From Verrucomicrobiaceae bacterium (GTDB lineage: Bacteria; Verrucomicrobiota; Verrucomicrobiia; Verrucomicrobiales; Verrucomicrobiaceae): a stretch of DNA of 64,000 bases. How positions within the stretch are numbered: the first letter of the stretch is position 1; the number at the start of each line of letters is the position of its first letter. The stretch spans positions 310,001-374,000 of the forward strand of contig JABTUN010000003.1 of the NCBI GenBank assembly GCA_015075365.1. Reading direction: 5' to 3'. Positions 62,782 to 64,000 of this stretch are shown here, in pieces. Position numbers and translations under genes: made by a program. Under the pieces are notes generated by a model. It worked only from the letters and a program-made list of their open reading frames with translations, did not search any database and was not told the origin of the DNA.

Positions 62782-64000
62782 CTACGGCGTCAGATCCCAC
62801 ACACGCACGGTCTGCGTCCGTTGGTTGTTGTCCACGATGGCGATGGTGGTGCCGCCCGGGCCGATGCGCACGCAGCGCGGGCCTTTTTTAAAGCCCTGCC
62901 ACTCCCGCAGCGGCGTCTCGGAGGCCACGTCCCACAGACGCATGGTGAGGTCATCGGAGGCGGTGGCGAGACGCACGCCGTCCGGATGCCAGGCAAGCGA
63001 GGTGATGATGTCATCGTGGACGCGGAACACGTGCTCAACGGCCAGCGTGGTCGCATCACGGATGCGCACGTGCTTTCCCAGTCCTGCCTCGGCAATGCGG
63101 CGGCCGTCTTTCGTGATCGCGAGCACGTTCATCTCGTCCACACCGCCCACGGCCACATGGCGCAGCACGCTGCCGTCCCGCCCGTTCCAGACGACGAGCG
63201 ATTGCGACTGGCCGGAGACGGGGCTGTTCGATCTCGGGCCGGTGATGCCGATGATCTCATCATTGGAGCCTCTCCAAACGAGGCTGAAGACGGAAGGGCC
63301 CTCTGCATCAAGGGCGAGGTTGGTGATGAAACGCCCGCTGCGGGCGTCATGCAGCCTCACGGGCTTGTTGGGTTTCCAGAACAGCACCAGAAGCCCGTCT
63401 GGTGAGAGGAGCGGCTCTCCACGCTGCGCATGGTTCTTATCATCCGAGAGCGGCAGGCGCACGATTTCACGAAACGTGTCCTTTTCACGCTCCAGCAGCA
63501 TGTAATCGGCTCCCGGCGCCCGATTGTCCGCCATCAGCGCGGCGTGCTTTCCATCCGCGCTGATGCTGTAGCGGTGCAGCCGTTCGTTTTCGTCCTTCCA
63601 CAGCGTCCGTCCATCGAGCTGGCGGATGACGGCGGGATTGCCTTCGATGCCGGTGAGGATCACATCGTCCGAGCCGAAGAATTCGAGATCACGGCAATTC
63701 GTCGCGCTGGGCACCTCCAGTCGCAGTGGTGACTCGGAGACGTCCCACAGCCGGGCGGTGGGCTGGAAGGACAGCAGTTCGCCGGTGAGCGGGTGCAGCG
63801 CGAGACTGCGCGCCATGCCGATGCCGCCGGAGATCGTGTGCAACGTCCAGCCGTCCTCCGCATCCCGTATGCGCACGGTGTGGAGTCCGGTTTCGAGTTG
63901 GGAAAGCGTGAAGAGCCGCTTCCCGTCCACACTGAGGCGCATGGCGGTGCTCTGGCCCCACTCCTCGCGCGCGGACCAGATGACACGCCCGCTCACCAGC
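62782..64000 (-). CDS. WD40-repeat protein, 5' part beyond the window
   Basis: At least 405 residues are visible and the frame remains open to the right edge. A GTG at 63994-63996 is possible as a start, but the preceding codons continue the frame, so the gene probably extends outside. Repeated blades are seen, such as RSLALHPLTGELLSF, DDIITSLAWHPDGVRLATAS followed by DDLTMRLWDVASE, and a final GPRCVRIGPGGTTIAIVD. The last canonical WD40 unit ends TVRVWDLTP at the stop. Likely a scaffold or part of a larger kinase-WD40 protein; not determinable here. Confidence 0.8.
   Translation of the reverse strand, partial: LVSGRVIWSAREEWGQSTAMRLSVDGKRLFTLSQLETGLHTVRIRDAEDGWTLHTISGGIGMARSLALHPLTGELLSFQPTARLWDVSESPLRLEVPSATNCRDLEFFGSDDVILTGIEGNPAVIRQLDGRTLWKDENERLHRYSISADGKHAALMADNRAPGADYMLLEREKDTFREIVRLPLSDDKNHAQRGEPLLSPDGLLVLFWKPNKPVRLHDARSGRFITNLALDAEGPSVFSLVWRGSNDEIIGITGPRSNSPVSGQSQSLVVWNGRDGSVLRHVAVGGVDEMNVLAITKDGRRIAEAGLGKHVRIRDATTLAVEHVFRVHDDIITSLAWHPDGVRLATASDDLTMRLWDVASETPLREWQGFKKGPRCVRIGPGGTTIAIVDNNQRTQTVRVWDLTP

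Noticed and set aside
1..64000. CRISPR arrays, tRNA or rRNA genes
   Set aside because: No regularly spaced repeats and no tRNA or rRNA signatures were found by eye; a tRNA could be missed without a covariance search.

Overview
The window looks like chromosomal DNA of a Verrucomicrobiota bacterium, probably of the Verrucomicrobiales (Prosthecobacter/Verrucomicrobium-like). This is inferred from family content and was not tested by phylogeny. The evidence is the density of families typical of the Planctomycetes-Verrucomicrobia group: DUF1080 (3-keto-disaccharide hydrolase), two DUF1501 twin-arginine proteins, two gene sets with dehydrogenase-like and cytochrome c domains, GH75 and beta-propeller proteins. 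High GC, frequent lack of Shine-Dalgarno sequences and several interspersed palindromic repeats fit as well.

Layout. 1-740 is the N-terminal part of a coiled-coil protein that runs off the left edge. 875-5184 is the clearest accessory region: about 4 kb of lower-GC DNA with four uncharacterised genes, bracketed by a 159-bp imperfect direct repeat made from the 5' end of the DUF1080 gene. The left copy is a 38-codon dead fragment and the right copy starts the intact gene. 5768-15280 holds housekeeping genes (hemB, rimO, ruvB, a LOG-family protein, an alpha/beta hydrolase, an asparagine synthetase) with a DUF1501/RidA pair. 15287-22249 has a decayed gene, a secreted HtrA-like protease, a 1235-residue beta-propeller protein and a GT4 glycosyltransferase. 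22395-22564 is a candidate structured small RNA (6S-like) with a strong terminator. 22583-31824 carries a protease/LamG/transglutaminase-like fusion, the rpsO-pnp pair, the RNase P RNA gene rnpB, a DNA polymerase III delta'-like gene, a PfkB kinase and an MFS transporter. 31945-42060 has a DUF1501 gene, sucD, a HerA-like ATPase, prolyl oligopeptidase, two small membrane proteins, a DUF58 gene and an ABC ATPase.

42141-50288 is a single 2715-residue type I polyketide synthase with order KS-AT-DH-(degenerate MT)-ER-KR-ACP-TE, the arrangement of animal fatty acid synthase and highly reducing PKSs. It lies just downstream of glpX on the same strand. 51621-64000 is largely secreted or metabolic: a haem-containing dehydrogenase-like protein, a membrane-anchored GH75 chitosanase-like protein, proS, a translationally coupled sorbosone-dehydrogenase-like and pentahaem cytochrome pair, a DJ-1/PfpI protein, an L,D-transpeptidase-like lipoprotein and part of a WD40 protein.

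The most unusual theme is short palindromic elements that sit inside, or end, protein-coding genes. Two families (10036-10201 and 53482-53546; 60414-60465) have the form of REPINs: two hairpins in inverted orientation behind a GTGG or GTAG tetranucleotide. They are read through in frame in two haem proteins, and one supplies the stop codon of ridA. A further palindrome is read in frame in the left cassette gene, and an A/T-rich array forms part of a signal peptide. No tRNA, 5S/16S/23S rRNA or CRISPR array was seen.
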